Positions 33,993-44,001 are shown, numbered from the stretch's first letter. The stretch: 64,000 nt of DNA from Verrucomicrobiota bacterium (GCA_022709905.1 JAKLHY010000022.1:1-64000); one strand, 5' to 3'. The notes: a model not told the origin generated them from the sequence alone. Translations and numbers: made by a program.

Positions 33993-34190
33993 GGAATCTA
34001 TTTCTAACAAGGCCATTCTCAAATGCAAGGCGAAGCCGTCAATCTTGTCCTTTTTCCTTTTTTCGCGGATCTTCTTCTGACAATATCCTGCCCGGCGTGA
34101 GGGAGAGATGGCCTTCGCGGGGATGTGCGAACTCCGAGGGGCATCGATGATCCCTATGACGCGCAACCCTTATGATCAAACAGGCCTGCT

Positions 34191-36782
34191 ATGCCGCCAT
34201 CAAAAAAGATCTCTTCGCTGGGACGCCGGGATTTTATCAAACTATCGGCTGTGACTGTGGGAACCCTTGGAGCTGTGGGACCCGCCGGTGTTCCGGCAGC
34301 CGCATCGGCGGTCTCGGATGCCGCCCCCGCTCGCCTCAAGCCTGCGCGTCTTAAACGCCGCAGCCGTTGGGAAACCCGATACGCGGGAGAACGCCTGCAA
34401 CGCGTCGCGTTTCCCATGGGCGGCATGGGCGCGGGCATGATCTGCCTGGAGGGAACCGGCGCGATGTCGCACTTTTCGCTCCGCCACAAGCCGGAAGTCT
34501 TCAACGAGCCCTGCACCTTTGCCGCCATCTGCGTGAAAGGCCATCCTAACGTGGCCCGGGTCCTCGAAGGCCCGGTGCCGCCCTGGAAACTGTTCGGACA
34601 ACCAAACACCGGAAATGGGGCCGGAGGCTCTTCTTTTGGACTGCCCCGATTTTGCGAAGCCTCTTTTACCCCAAGGTTCCCGTTCGGTATTATCAAGCTC
34701 CGGGATCCGGATCTGCCTCTTGAGGTGGAAATCACCGGTTGGAGTCCGTTCGAACCCGGTGATGCCGACCTGTCCAGCCTGCCCGTCGCAGCCCTCGAAT
34801 ATCGGTTCACCAACCCAACCGGCGCCCCCCTCGAGGCGGTCTTTTCCTATAACGCCCGGAATTTCATGGCAATCGGCGGCAATCCCCATGCGGTCAAAGC
34901 CAGCCCGGGCGGATTCATGCTCTGGTGCGGGCCCGGCAAGGACAAGCCCTGGGAAGAAGGGGCATTCACCGCCTGCGTGGACGATCCCGCTGTGAAGGTG
35001 AACCATGCCTGGTTCCGAGGCGGTTGGTTCGATCCGCTGACCATCGTGTGGAAACACATCGCCGCCGGCGAATGCCCGGATCAGCCTCCCCTGAGCGAGG
35101 GGGGAGCATCGCCCGGGGCCACCCTGTCCGTTCCTTTTCTGGTTCCGCCAAGAGAACAGCGCACCATCGTCCTTCGCCTGGCATGGCATGTGGGAGCCAC
35201 TAACCTGCGCATTGGCAAAGATCCCGATTCATCAAGCCAACCCTTGCCCCCGGGCAATTATCGAGCCTGGTACGCGGGGCGTTTTCCGGATATCACCGCC
35301 GTCACTGACTACTGGCGCGAACGTTACACCCAACTCCGGGCCGCCAGCCGGCGTTTCTCGGATTGTTTCTACGACACCAACCTCCCCCCGGAGGTCATCG
35401 AAGCGATTGCGGCCAACCTCACGATCCTCAAATCCCCCACCGTCTTGCGGCAGGCCGACGGACGATTGTGGTCATGGGAAGGCTGCAGCGACAACTCGGG
35501 CTGCTGCCATGGCTCCTGCACACACGTCTGGAATTACGCCCAGGCCATCCCTCACCTCTTCCCGAACCTGGAACGTTCCCTCCGGGAAACCGAGTTCGGC
35601 GTGTCCCAGGACGGACGCGGACACCAGGCCTTCCGCACCAGCCTGCCCATCCGGCCGGTGGTCCATGATTTTCACGCGGCCGCCGACGGCCAGCTCGGCG
35701 GCATCATGAAGGTCTACCGGGAATGGCGCGTCAGCGGCGACCTCGAATGGCTGAAACGCCTGTGGCCAAAAGTCAAGAAGAGCCTCGATTTCTGCATCGA
35801 AGAATGGGATCCACACCATCGGGGGGTGCTGGAAGAACCGCATCATAACACCTACGACATCGAGTTCTGGGGACCCGACGGCATGTGCGCCAGTTTCTAC
35901 CTGGGCGCCCTCCAGGCTGCGGTCATCATGGGTCAAGCGTTGGGAGACGAACCGCCCCTCTATCGGGAGCTGCTGCAACGCGGACTCAAGAAAACCGAGA
36001 CCGAACTCTATGACGGCGAATATTTCCTCCAGAAAATCCAATGGGAAGGTTTGCGCGCCAAAAGCCCCCTGGATGTCGCCAGTTTTGGTGGCAACTACTC
36101 GCCCGAGGCCATCGCCCTGTTGAACAAAGAAGGGCCCAAGTACCAGTATGGCGCCGGCTGCCTGGCTGACGGTGTCCTGGGTTCGTGGATGGCCCTGGTG
36201 TGCGGGATCGGCCAAGTCCTGGATCGCGGCAAGGTCCGCAGCCATCTCCAGGCGGTCCACCGCTACAACCTGAAAAGGGACCTGACCGCCCACGCCAATC
36301 CGCAACGGCCCAGTTACGCTTGTGGCGCCGAAGGCGGTCTGCTGATCTGCACCTGGCCCAAAGGCGGTGAACTTTCCTTGCCCTTTGTCTACTCGAATGA
36401 AGTCTGGACCGGCATCGAATACCAGGTGGCTTCTCACTTAATGCTCCTGGGCCGGGTAGAGGAAGCTCTGGACATCGTGCGCGCCTGCCGAAGCCGTTAC
36501 GACGGACGCGTCCGCAATCCATTCAATGAATACGAATGCGGCCATTGGTACGCCCGGGCGATGTCTTCCTATGCCATGCTCCAAGGCCTGAGCGGCGCCC
36601 GTTACGACGCCGTCGACAAGGTCCTCTATCTTACCCCCAGCTTGAAAGGCGACTTTCAATGCTTCCTGTCCACAGCCACCGGCTACGGCACCGTGGGTGT
36701 CCGCCGCGGAAAACCGTTCCTCGAGGTCCGCTCCGGCACGATCGACACCCGGAAGATCGAATACCAACCCGCCCCATCGTAA
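34191..36782 (+). CDS. Tat-exported GH116-like (DUF608) glycosidase
   Basis: An 863-residue protein starting with a twin-arginine signal ('GRRDFIKLSAVTVGTLGAVG', Ala-rich cut region near 40). The N-terminal beta domain contains 'RVAFPMGGMGAGMICLEGTG', the GBA2-type N-terminal motif. The C-terminal (alpha/alpha)6 catalytic domain has 'WSWEGCSDNSGCCHGSCTHV', 'WNYAQAIPHLFPNLERSLRE' and 'HHNTYDIEFWGPDGMCASFY'; Glu558 in 'NTYDIEF' is at the expected nucleophile position of GH116 glucosidases/xylosidases. The acid/base Asp is not obvious: the segment before 'SNEVWTGIEYQVAS' reads 'WPKGGELSLPFVY'. It is likely a periplasmic or surface beta-glycosidase. Divergent from the regulator pair. Confidence 0.87.
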   Translation: MPPSKKISSLGRRDFIKLSAVTVGTLGAVGPAGVPAAASAVSDAAPARLKPARLKRRSRWETRYAGERLQRVAFPMGGMGAGMICLEGTGAMSHFSLRHKPEVFNEPCTFAAICVKGHPNVARVLEGPVPPWKLFGQPNTGNGAGGSSFGLPRFCEASFTPRFPFGIIKLRDPDLPLEVEITGWSPFEPGDADLSSLPVAALEYRFTNPTGAPLEAVFSYNARNFMAIGGNPHAVKASPGGFMLWCGPGKDKPWEEGAFTACVDDPAVKVNHAWFRGGWFDPLTIVWKHIAAGECPDQPPLSEGGASPGATLSVPFLVPPREQRTIVLRLAWHVGATNLRIGKDPDSSSQPLPPGNYRAWYAGRFPDITAVTDYWRERYTQLRAASRRFSDCFYDTNLPPEVIEAIAANLTILKSPTVLRQADGRLWSWEGCSDNSGCCHGSCTHVWNYAQAIPHLFPNLERSLRETEFGVSQDGRGHQAFRTSLPIRPVVHDFHAAADGQLGGIMKVYREWRVSGDLEWLKRLWPKVKKSLDFCIEEWDPHHRGVLEEPHHNTYDIEFWGPDGMCASFYLGALQAAVIMGQALGDEPPLYRELLQRGLKKTETELYDGEYFLQKIQWEGLRAKSPLDVASFGGNYSPEAIALLNKEGPKYQYGAGCLADGVLGSWMALVCGIGQVLDRGKVRSHLQAVHRYNLKRDLTAHANPQRPSYACGAEGGLLICTWPKGGELSLPFVYSNEVWTGIEYQVASHLMLLGRVEEALDIVRACRSRYDGRVRNPFNEYECGHWYARAMSSYAMLQGLSGARYDAVDKVLYLTPSLKGDFQCFLSTATGYGTVGVRRGKPFLEVRSGTIDTRKIEYQPAPS

Positions 36783-36910
36783 TCGCGGTTGTAACCGATG
36801 TTCCATTCGCAAACAGGCGTGTCCGAGGTTGCGTGTCCGCCACTCCGACAAGGATCGCATTCCGCAATAAAGAATTCGTCATTTTGCCTGCCTGCCATTA
36901 GGGTGGGAAC

Positions 36911-37885
36911 GTGAACAGTCTTTTAGTCGGATTTCTGGCAACGCTCCTGGCCACCAACACGCCGGTGGCCATCAGCAATTGGATGAAAACCGCCGCGGGA
37001 CAAACCAACTCCCCGGTCAATCCCAACGATCCCCAGGAAATCGAGCTCTCGCGCCTCATGAACGAGGACGACGCGGCTCAAGCCGAGGTGGACCGTTGGA
37101 TCAAGGACAATGAAGCCTTCAAGGCGCAAGGCGTCGGAATCCCGGACGCCGCTTTGACCCTCAAAATTGAACAACGCCTCTCCTCGGTCCGTCAGGCCTA
37201 CACCGAATTCCTCAAAAAACATCCCCAGCACAGCCGGGGGCGCATTGCTTTTGGCAGCTTCCTCAACGATATCGGAGAAGAATCGGAAGCCCGCGACGAG
37301 TGGATCAAAGCCCGTGACGCCGATCCCAAAAATCCAGCGGCCTGGAATAACCTGGCCAATTATTACGGCCACCGCGGCCCCGTCACCAACGCGTTCGTTC
37401 ATTACGCCAAAGCCATCGAACTCTCCCCCAAAGAACCGGTGTATTACCGCAACTTTGCCACCACCCTCTTCCTCTTTCGCCGGGATGCGATGGAGTTTTT
37501 TCAGCTGAACGAACAACAGGTTTTCGATCGATCGCTGGAACTCTACCGCCTGGCCATGAGACTGGAACCCGGCAATTTCATCTACGCGTCCGACCTGGCC
37601 CAGACCTATTACGGAATCAAACCCTACCGCCCCGACGAAGCCCTGGCAGCATGGGATCTGGCCTTGTCGCTGACCCAGGATAATTTGGAGCGTGAAGGAG
37701 TTTACCTGCACCTGGCCCGTTGGGAAATCATCCGGGAACGATGGGACACCGCCCGCCAACATTTGAACCGCGTCACCAACGCGATGTACGCCGACTTGAA
37801 ACAAAGGGTTTCCCGCAACCTCGAGGCAAAATCAAAGGCGGCCTCCGCCACCCATGCCGTTCCCCAGGCTCCCCCTCGGAATTGA
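36911..37885 (+). CDS. Secreted TPR-repeat protein
   Basis: A 324-residue protein with a weak N-terminal signal ('MNSLLVGFLATLLATNTPVA') and several tetratricopeptide helical hairpins: 'AYTEFLKKHPQHSRGRIAFG', 'ARDEWIKARDADPKNPAAWN', 'AFVHYAKAIELSPKEPVYYR', 'LYRLAMRLEPGNFIYASDLA' and 'DEALAAWDLALSLTQDNLE'. TPRs mediate protein contacts; no partner is evident. It follows the GH116-like gene by 128 bp on the same strand. Only 5 bp separate its stop from the stop of the convergent HDOD gene. Confidence 0.78.
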   Translation: MNSLLVGFLATLLATNTPVAISNWMKTAAGQTNSPVNPNDPQEIELSRLMNEDDAAQAEVDRWIKDNEAFKAQGVGIPDAALTLKIEQRLSSVRQAYTEFLKKHPQHSRGRIAFGSFLNDIGEESEARDEWIKARDADPKNPAAWNNLANYYGHRGPVTNAFVHYAKAIELSPKEPVYYRNFATTLFLFRRDAMEFFQLNEQQVFDRSLELYRLAMRLEPGNFIYASDLAQTYYGIKPYRPDEALAAWDLALSLTQDNLEREGVYLHLARWEIIRERWDTARQHLNRVTNAMYADLKQRVSRNLEAKSKAASATHAVPQAPPRN

Positions 37886-37890
37886 CCTGA

Positions 37891-39129
37891 TCAATGGGCG
37901 GGTGATGCGTCGACAGAATTCTCCCGCGTTTGCTGGAACATGGACACGCTCTCCTCCCGCCAGCGGGAATATTGTTCGCCAAGGCCGAGGGCCAAAATAT
38001 AGTCCAAATCGATCCCGCCAAATTCCTGCCCGGACAAATCTTTATGGTGTTCATGGTCCAGCGCGTTGGCCACATGCACCGCAATGACCGGACCCAGACT
38101 CCGATTCAGAGACTCGGATGGCGTATGATGAAAGGTCACCCCTTCGACCACCGGATTGGGCAATCCCCACAGCCCCAGCAGATAACCGCCAACCTCGGCA
38201 TGAGAACAGCTGAACAGCTCTTTCTCCGCCTGCCACAAGGGCAGACGTTGCTCCCGCGAAAGCTTGAGGGCGTTCAGGTAGGGCTCGGGCAGATTCGCCG
38301 CCAGGATCAGTTTGCCGATATCGTGCAGGAGCCCCACGATAAACGCATGCTCCACCAATCCCAGATCCCGCTGTTCGGCGGTGCAAATCCGCTTCGCTAA
38401 CACCCCCGTCTCCCAGGAGTGCGCCCACAGTCGTTCAAACCCAAAGGTCGCAATGGCCGCCTTGTCAAACAGGCTGAACACCTGAAGCGAAAGCACCAGC
38501 GCCTTGACCGTCTCCAATCCCAGGTAAATCGTCGCCTCGGTCGGATTGGTCACCTTCCACGGCAGTCCGAAATACGCCGAGTTCACCAGCTGTAAAATCT
38601 TGGCGCTCATGCCGGGATCCTTGGCCACGATTTCTCCCGCCCGCTGTAACGACGGATCATCCGCCCGCATTTCGCCCATCAGTTCCACGTAAAGACTCGG
38701 CAGGCTGGGAACCGATCGCATCTGCGACACCAATTTTTTGACTTTTTCATTCGTAATGCGATCAGACTGCGATACCGCCCGAGCCAGGGTCTCTATCAGC
38801 ACCTGCGAGTCGCACGGCTTGAACAAAAACTGATGCGCCACCGAAAAGGCCTTCCGCAACGCCGGCTGGTCCGCCTGCCAGCACATCGTAATACGAGTGG
38901 TGTGCGGATATCGCAGCATCACCTCCCGCAGGAGTTGATCCCCCGACATTCCCGGCATGAACAGGTCGGCCACCACGACGTCAAATGTCATGCGGCTCAG
39001 GGCCTGCAACGCCTTCGATCCGCTGTCCGTAAACTCAATATACCAGTCGTTGCTCATGCCAATCAGCATGCGATGCAACGCCTGCAACACTTTCAGTTCG
39101 TCATCGACAAAAAGTATGCGCTTTTTCAT
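37891..39129 (-). CDS. Response regulator with HDOD output domain
   Basis: A 412-residue protein. Residues 1-125 form a receiver ('KKRILFVDDELKVLQALHRM', acceptor Asp in 'DVVVADLFMPGMSG', Lys in 'FLFKPCDS'). Residues about 135-340 are an HDOD domain ('VPSLPSLYVELMGEMRADDP', 'GEIVAKDPGMSAKILQLVNS', 'AYFGLPWKVTNPTEATIYLG'), containing the remnant HD motif in 'VGLLHDIGKLIL'. HDOD regulators link phosphosignals to c-di-GMP, cell-cycle or motility control. In many HDOD proteins the catalytic HD pair is lost; here H-D is retained, but activity is untested. Convergent with the TPR gene. Confidence 0.9.
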   Translation of the reverse strand: MKKRILFVDDELKVLQALHRMLIGMSNDWYIEFTDSGSKALQALSRMTFDVVVADLFMPGMSGDQLLREVMLRYPHTTRITMCWQADQPALRKAFSVAHQFLFKPCDSQVLIETLARAVSQSDRITNEKVKKLVSQMRSVPSLPSLYVELMGEMRADDPSLQRAGEIVAKDPGMSAKILQLVNSAYFGLPWKVTNPTEATIYLGLETVKALVLSLQVFSLFDKAAIATFGFERLWAHSWETGVLAKRICTAEQRDLGLVEHAFIVGLLHDIGKLILAANLPEPYLNALKLSREQRLPLWQAEKELFSCSHAEVGGYLLGLWGLPNPVVEGVTFHHTPSESLNRSLGPVIAVHVANALDHEHHKDLSGQEFGGIDLDYILALGLGEQYSRWREESVSMFQQTRENSVDASPAH

Positions 39130-39638
39130 GACCTGTCGCCGGTCTAACCGTGGTTAAAAGTCCGTCTTGCCAAAAGGAGCCGGGCTTGGCCCATCATCCG
39201 TTTTGCCTCGCCTTTCTCTACGCCCAACCGCATTCCCCCCGCCACACAAACCCTCTTCCCCCGCAAGCAGATGATATGCCATCCTGCCGCTTCAACCGGG
39301 GTTCGACCCGCTCCCGATGCGCTGTTGCCCAGCCCGAATGATTCCAATCAAGGCCGGCCTTCTGATATGGGCCTGCGAGACGCGCTCAGCCACATCGCCC
39401 CAGACTCCCTAGAACCCAGCCACTGTCCAAGATCCGGACAGGCCGAGACACTCGTGCCAATCCTAAGACACAGGCCTCAAACCACGATGAATTTCGAAGA
39501 CATTCCCGGGCGGCAGACTGACGAACCTCGATCAGGTCCGATAACCCACCCGCACCCAAGGCTGTCGGTCCACGAGCGGCCTGGATGGACTTAAAGAATC
39601 CGCTTGTCCCCGCCGATGATCAAAGCGAAAGTAATGGA
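39130..39638. other. Intergenic region between divergent genes
   Basis: About 500 bp between the HDOD regulator (minus) and panB (plus). Overlapping small frames on both strands have no family-like sequence. It must contain both promoters; none could be assigned with confidence. Confidence 0.4.
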
Positions 39639-40421
39639 ATGAGTCTTGACAAAGTTGACTTTCGGGAAATTCAAGCCATGAAGGCTCGGCGCGAGCCGGT
39701 GGCGGCCCTGACCGCCTATGATTATCCCATGACCCGCATGCTGGATGAGGCGGGCATTCCGCTCATTCTGGTGGGGGACTCCCTCGGCATGGTGATTCTT
39801 GGGTATCCCGACACCACTCACGTGACCCTGGAGGAGATGGAACATCATGTCCGGGCGGCCGCGCGAGCGCGTCCCCGGGCCTTGCTTGCCGCCGATCTGC
39901 CGTATCGCAGCTACGAAACCCCGGAACAAGCTGTCCAAAGCGCTCAACGACTGGTGACCGCCGGCGCCGAAGCCGTCAAGGCCGAAGGGGGACGCGACAT
40001 CCTACCCCAAGTCGAGGCGATCGTGTCCGCGGGCATCCCCTATCTCGGGCACCTGGGCATGCTCCCGCAAAGCGTGCTCGTCGAAGGCGGTTATCACATC
40101 AAGGGTAAGGTCGATGCCGAAAGGGAACGATTGCTGGCCGACGCCGACGCCCTGGCCAACGCGGGCGCGTTCGGCATTGTCCTCGAACTGGTCTCCCCGC
40201 CGGTTGCGCGATTGATTACCGCCCGCATCCCGGTTCCCACCATCGGGATCGGCTCAGGCCCGGATTGTGACGGACAGATCCTGGTCACGCTGGATCTGGT
40301 GGGGCTGTTCCCTTGGTTCACCCCCCGATTCGTGAAGCCAAAAGTCAACGCCGCCGAACAAATTCGGCAGGCCGTCCAAACCTGGCATCGCACCCTCCCT
40401 CGCCCCGCCGCATCGACATAG
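39639..40421 (+). CDS. panB: 3-methyl-2-oxobutanoate hydroxymethyltransferase PanB
   Basis: A 260-residue cytoplasmic enzyme making ketopantoate from alpha-ketoisovalerate and 5,10-methylenetetrahydrofolate in pantothenate (CoA) synthesis. Family blocks are 'PVAALTAYDYPMTRMLDEAG', 'LILVGDSLGMVILGYPDTTH' (metal-binding Asp), 'ALLAADLPYRSYETPEQAVQ', 'AEAVKAEGGRDILPQVEAIV', 'GHLGMLPQSVLVEGGY' and 'PVPTIGIGSGPDCDGQILV'. The start at 39639 gives the usual length; the open frame begins at 39585. No panC or panD lies nearby. Confidence 0.95.
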   Translation: MSLDKVDFREIQAMKARREPVAALTAYDYPMTRMLDEAGIPLILVGDSLGMVILGYPDTTHVTLEEMEHHVRAAARARPRALLAADLPYRSYETPEQAVQSAQRLVTAGAEAVKAEGGRDILPQVEAIVSAGIPYLGHLGMLPQSVLVEGGYHIKGKVDAERERLLADADALANAGAFGIVLELVSPPVARLITARIPVPTIGIGSGPDCDGQILVTLDLVGLFPWFTPRFVKPKVNAAEQIRQAVQTWHRTLPRPAAST

Positions 40422-40495
40422 ATTATGGGCTCGCTTCCTCGGGACGAATCGAAGCGGAAGCATCCCATGGACCCAATCCCAGACATTCCATCAAT

Positions 40496-40777
40496 ATGAA
40501 AACTAAAATCATCCTCTCCTCGGTGCTGCTGCTCCTGCTGACATCCTTTTAGCAAACGGCGGCCCAACCTTCAGCGCCGCCGCGGTCATCATCGCCCCCC
40601 GAGGACGCCTTGGTTCACCGGGATCTGGCTTACGTGCCGGGCGGACACGAACGCCAAAAACTCGATCTGTACTTGCCGAAAGCGGGCACAGGTTTTCCGC
40701 TGATTTGTATTGCCGCAGGATCAGTGTCAGGCTATTTCTTCAATAAGAAAAACAAGGTTCAGCCAAACAAGGGATGA
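40496..40777 (+). pseudogene. Truncated secreted alpha/beta-hydrolase fragment
   Basis: From ATG 40496 a signal-peptide-like start (MKTKIILSSVLLLLLTSF) runs into TAG at 40550-40552. Reading through, the frame continues 'DALVHRDLAYVPGGHERQKL' then 'DLYLPKAGTGFPLICIAAG' to a TGA at 40775. This is the opening of a secreted BD-FAE-type esterase ('Y-----QKLDLYLP----PLI'), but the part that should follow (HGGGW, nucleophile elbow, acid, His) is missing. One nonsense codon and loss of about two thirds of the gene mark it as a relic. Confidence 0.72.
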
Positions 40778-40818
40778 TACGATCCAGTCCATCGTGTTGA
40801 TTCTTCATTCTCTCGGCC

Positions 40819-41742
40819 ATGAAAACTCAGACAACAGAAACAGTATCCTCGGCAGCCCATAGGATTGCTGCTCTCAAGTCGCACGCAACTCCAGGCTCGC
40901 CTTACGCCTTCACCCTCATCGAACTTCTCGTGGTGATTGCGATCATTGCGATCCTGGCTGGGATGTTATTGCCCGCCTTGGGGCGCGCGAAACAGAAAGC
41001 AACGAACGCAGCCTGCCTGAACAACCAGAAGCAACTCTTGATCGGTTCGCTGATGTATTCCGACGACAATTCCGATCGGTTCATCTACACGGTTCCCAGT
41101 GGAACACAGATTGGGAATCCGGCTGGCGGTTTCTGGCCCGGTCCCCACAATGACAATGGCGCCTACCAGGATTTGGCCGCGGGGATGACCAAGGAAAAAG
41201 CGCAGCGCTTCGTCGAGAATGGCATCCGCAAGGGCGCGCTGTACACTTACGTCAACAATCCGGGTTCGTATCATTGCCCTGGAGATTTGCGCAGCCGGCG
41301 TCTCATGCCGGGCAAAGGATACGCCTGGGACAGTTACTCCAAGGCCAACGGCATGAATGGTGGTGAGTGGCAAGGATCGACCACATCAGGATCGCAACCG
41401 ACTTATGAGAAGGTCAGCTCTGTGGATGGTCCGGCCGAGGCGATGCTGTATCTCGAGGAAGCTGATCCGCGTGGGAATAACAAGGGCACCTGGGTGATCG
41501 ATGTCAAACCGTCGCCCGGATGGGTTGATCCGTTCGCCATTTTCCACGGAAATGTTAGCACTATTGCCTTCGTCGATGGACACGCCGAGAGCCATCAGTG
41601 GCACGATCCCGGAGTGATCAAGGCTGCCAAGGACTCATCCGCGGGAAAGGAGAGCTTCTACTGGCAGGGTGGCAACGCCAAGAACACCGATTTCCAATGG
41701 GTTTATCAACGGTATAAGCACAGAAAATGGGCGCCGTTGTGA
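40819..41742 (+). CDS. Prepilin-like (type II secretion pseudopilin-type) protein
   Basis: A 307-residue protein with a prepilin peptidase site and methylation helix: after a polar leader of about 34 residues comes 'AFTLIELLVVIAIIAILAGM', with conserved Glu at +5. The C-terminal globular part has Cys pairs and the H-x9-DG-type ending 'AIFHGNVSTIAFVDGHAES', characteristic of the large Verrucomicrobiota/Planctomycetota pseudopilin family. Such proteins are exported and may form short pili or secretion pseudopili; most genomes of this group carry dozens. Its 3' end overlaps the open frame of the following glycosidase by 16 bp. Confidence 0.9.
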   Translation: MKTQTTETVSSAAHRIAALKSHATPGSPYAFTLIELLVVIAIIAILAGMLLPALGRAKQKATNAACLNNQKQLLIGSLMYSDDNSDRFIYTVPSGTQIGNPAGGFWPGPHNDNGAYQDLAAGMTKEKAQRFVENGIRKGALYTYVNNPGSYHCPGDLRSRRLMPGKGYAWDSYSKANGMNGGEWQGSTTSGSQPTYEKVSSVDGPAEAMLYLEEADPRGNNKGTWVIDVKPSPGWVDPFAIFHGNVSTIAFVDGHAESHQWHDPGVIKAAKDSSAGKESFYWQGGNAKNTDFQWVYQRYKHRKWAPL

Positions 41743-43901
41743 GTCGTTCCAGGCATGGATGCCGCGTAATCCGCGCAAACCTTGCTCCATTCAACCGCTC
41801 CACAGTCTGCTGCGGAGCGTTGTTCAAGCCGCGCAGAAATCTTCAGGAATTGTGTCTGATCCTTCTGGCTTACACGACGGCGTTGGCGGGAGAATATCCG
41901 AGGACCCGGGATCTCCCTGCGGACTCAAGACCCATAGATCGGCATGCGCTCGTCACCCGGCACAATGTTGTGCTGACCCACGCCGATCCCTTTGCGACGC
42001 TGCAGGTCGGAAACGGCGAGTTTGCTTTCGCTGTGGACATCACAGGATTGCAGACGTTTCCCGAAGAATACCAGAAAGGCATCCAGCTCGGAACGCAATC
42101 CCAGTGGGCCTGGGCAAGCGCGCCGAACCCGGAAAATTATCATATCGATGATGTCCTGAGTCCCTACGATGCCCACGGCCGGCAGGTAGTTTACGCGGAT
42201 GGTTTGGGCAAACTGAATAACGCCGGGCGTCCCGACCGCGCCGCAAAAGCCAATGCCTGGCTCCGGGAAAACCCGCATCGACTGCAGCTGGGCCGTCTCG
42301 GCCTTATCCTCCGGCATGCGGACGGTTCAAACATCCGACTTGCCGAGTTACTCAACACCCAACAAACACTGGACTTGTGGTCGGGGATCATCGATAGCCG
42401 GTTTGAGTGCGACGGCCAATCCGTGCGGGTCCAGACGATCGCTCATCCAGAGCGCGACCTGATCGCCGTGCGTCTTGAATCATCCCTCGTCAGCAAAGGA
42501 CAGGCGGGATTGGAATTCGAACGGTCGGCATCGGCCTCGAACTGCATCACAACACGGGTCTGTTCTCCCCGCCCAGCCGTGCGGTCCTGCAATGGCCGGG
42601 ATTACATCACGGCGCCCCATTCAACCCGGTTGGAAGCGGTTTTGGCTTTCTCCCCTCAGACGATCGATGCGGGCGGTCTGCCATCCTTCCGGTCCACCCG
42701 TCGAGCGGCGGCAAAACATTGGCAGGCTTTCTGGCGCAAGGGAGGAGCGGTCGATTTGTCCGCCAGCCGGGATCCGCGCTGGCGGGAACTGGAACGTCGG
42801 ATTGTTCTATCGCAATATCTCACCGCGATTCAATGCGCCGGCTCCCTGCCGCCGCAAGAAACCGGATTGGTTCAGAACAGTTGGCACGGCAAGTTCCACC
42901 TTGAAATGCATTGGTGGCACGCGGCCCACTTCGCCCTCTGGGGCCGACCCGAACTCTTGGAACGTTCCCTGAGCTGGTATCAGAGAATCCTCCCCGCTGC
43001 CCGCGACTTGGCCCGCCGAAATGGATACGCCGGCGCGCGCTGGCCCAAAATGGTCGGCCCGGAGGGAATCGACAGTCCCAGCCCGGTCGGTGGCTTTCTG
43101 ATCTGGCAGCAAGCCCATCCGATTTATCTGGCTGAACTGCTGTGGCGCGCACACCCTCGCAAAGCGACCCTGAAAAAGTACCGAGAACTCGTGACTGCGA
43201 CCGCGGAGTTCATGGCCAGTTACGCTGTCTGGGACGAACCAAGCCAGTGCTTTGTCCTGGGTCCGCCCCTAATCCCGGCCCAGGAAAGCTATGGTTCACT
43301 CCGCACCCGCGTCATGAATCCAACCTTCGAATTGGCCTATTGGCATTGGGGACTTCAGAAAGCCCAGGAATGGAGGGAAAGACTCGGCCTCCCCCGCGAA
43401 TCCTTCTGGGACGATGTCTGCCGAGGACTGGCAAAACCTCATGGATCGGACGGACGCTATGATGCCATTTCTGTCACGCCATTCACGCTCACTCGGGACC
43501 ATCCTTCGATGTTGCAGGCTTATGGTTTTCTTCCTTCCACGCCCCTCATTGACGTCTCATGGATGGGCCGGACTGTGGATTTTGTCCTCAAGGAATGGGA
43601 CTGGCCATCGACCTGGGGCTGGGACTATCCAGTGCTCGCTATGACCCTGGCGCGACTCGGTCGGGGCGAGGATGCGGTCAACGCGCTGCTCATGGTCACG
43701 CCCAAGAATCGCTTCCTGACAAACGGACACAACTACCAACGTCCCAATTTGCCACTCTATCTGCCCGGCAACGGCGGTCTGCTCGCTGCCATTGCCATGA
43801 TGACGGCCGGCTGGGACGGAGCCCCAGATCAATCCGCCCCCGGGTTTCCCGACAATGGCGATTGGTCAGTACATTGGGAAGGTCTTTCCCCCATGCCATA
43901 A
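41727..43901 (+). CDS. Secreted six-hairpin glycosidase (GH65-like)
   Basis: An open frame of 724 codons. An N-terminal beta domain begins 'VVLTHADPFATLQVGNGEFA' followed by 'FAVDITGLQTFPEEYQ'. A helical barrel follows with 'GLVQNSWHGKFHLEMHWWHA', 'AHFALWGRPELLERSLSWYQ', 'DSPSPVGGFLIWQQAHPIYL' and 'TRVMNPTFELAYWHWGLQKA', the style of GH65/GH95-related (alpha/alpha)6 enzymes. Catalytic residues are not assigned. The signal-like segment 'LCLILLAYTTALAG' lies at about 43-56 of the frame, so translation probably begins downstream of ATG 41727, for example at TTG 41820. Residues around 270-285 ('SASNCITTRVCSPRPAVRSC') look unlike a glycosidase and may mark a small deletion or compensated frameshift. 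Confidence 0.72.
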   Translation: MGAVVSRSRHGCRVIRANLAPFNRSTVCCGALFKPRRNLQELCLILLAYTTALAGEYPRTRDLPADSRPIDRHALVTRHNVVLTHADPFATLQVGNGEFAFAVDITGLQTFPEEYQKGIQLGTQSQWAWASAPNPENYHIDDVLSPYDAHGRQVVYADGLGKLNNAGRPDRAAKANAWLRENPHRLQLGRLGLILRHADGSNIRLAELLNTQQTLDLWSGIIDSRFECDGQSVRVQTIAHPERDLIAVRLESSLVSKGQAGLEFERSASASNCITTRVCSPRPAVRSCNGRDYITAPHSTRLEAVLAFSPQTIDAGGLPSFRSTRRAAAKHWQAFWRKGGAVDLSASRDPRWRELERRIVLSQYLTAIQCAGSLPPQETGLVQNSWHGKFHLEMHWWHAAHFALWGRPELLERSLSWYQRILPAARDLARRNGYAGARWPKMVGPEGIDSPSPVGGFLIWQQAHPIYLAELLWRAHPRKATLKKYRELVTATAEFMASYAVWDEPSQCFVLGPPLIPAQESYGSLRTRVMNPTFELAYWHWGLQKAQEWRERLGLPRESFWDDVCRGLAKPHGSDGRYDAISVTPFTLTRDHPSMLQAYGFLPSTPLIDVSWMGRTVDFVLKEWDWPSTWGWDYPVLAMTLARLGRGEDAVNALLMVTPKNRFLTNGHNYQRPNLPLYLPGNGGLLAAIAMMTAGWDGAPDQSAPGFPDNGDWSVHWEGLSPMP

Positions 43902-44001
43902 AGATGAATATCTCGCACGGACCATTAATCATTGATCCTGCGGAGTGAACGGTTTCCGTTGCCCCCACCCGCAATTTCGAACATAGTCGATCCCACGTCC
44001 G

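Noticed and set aside
35472..36437. 321-codon minus-strand frame
   Set aside because: Antisense shadow of the GH116-like gene.
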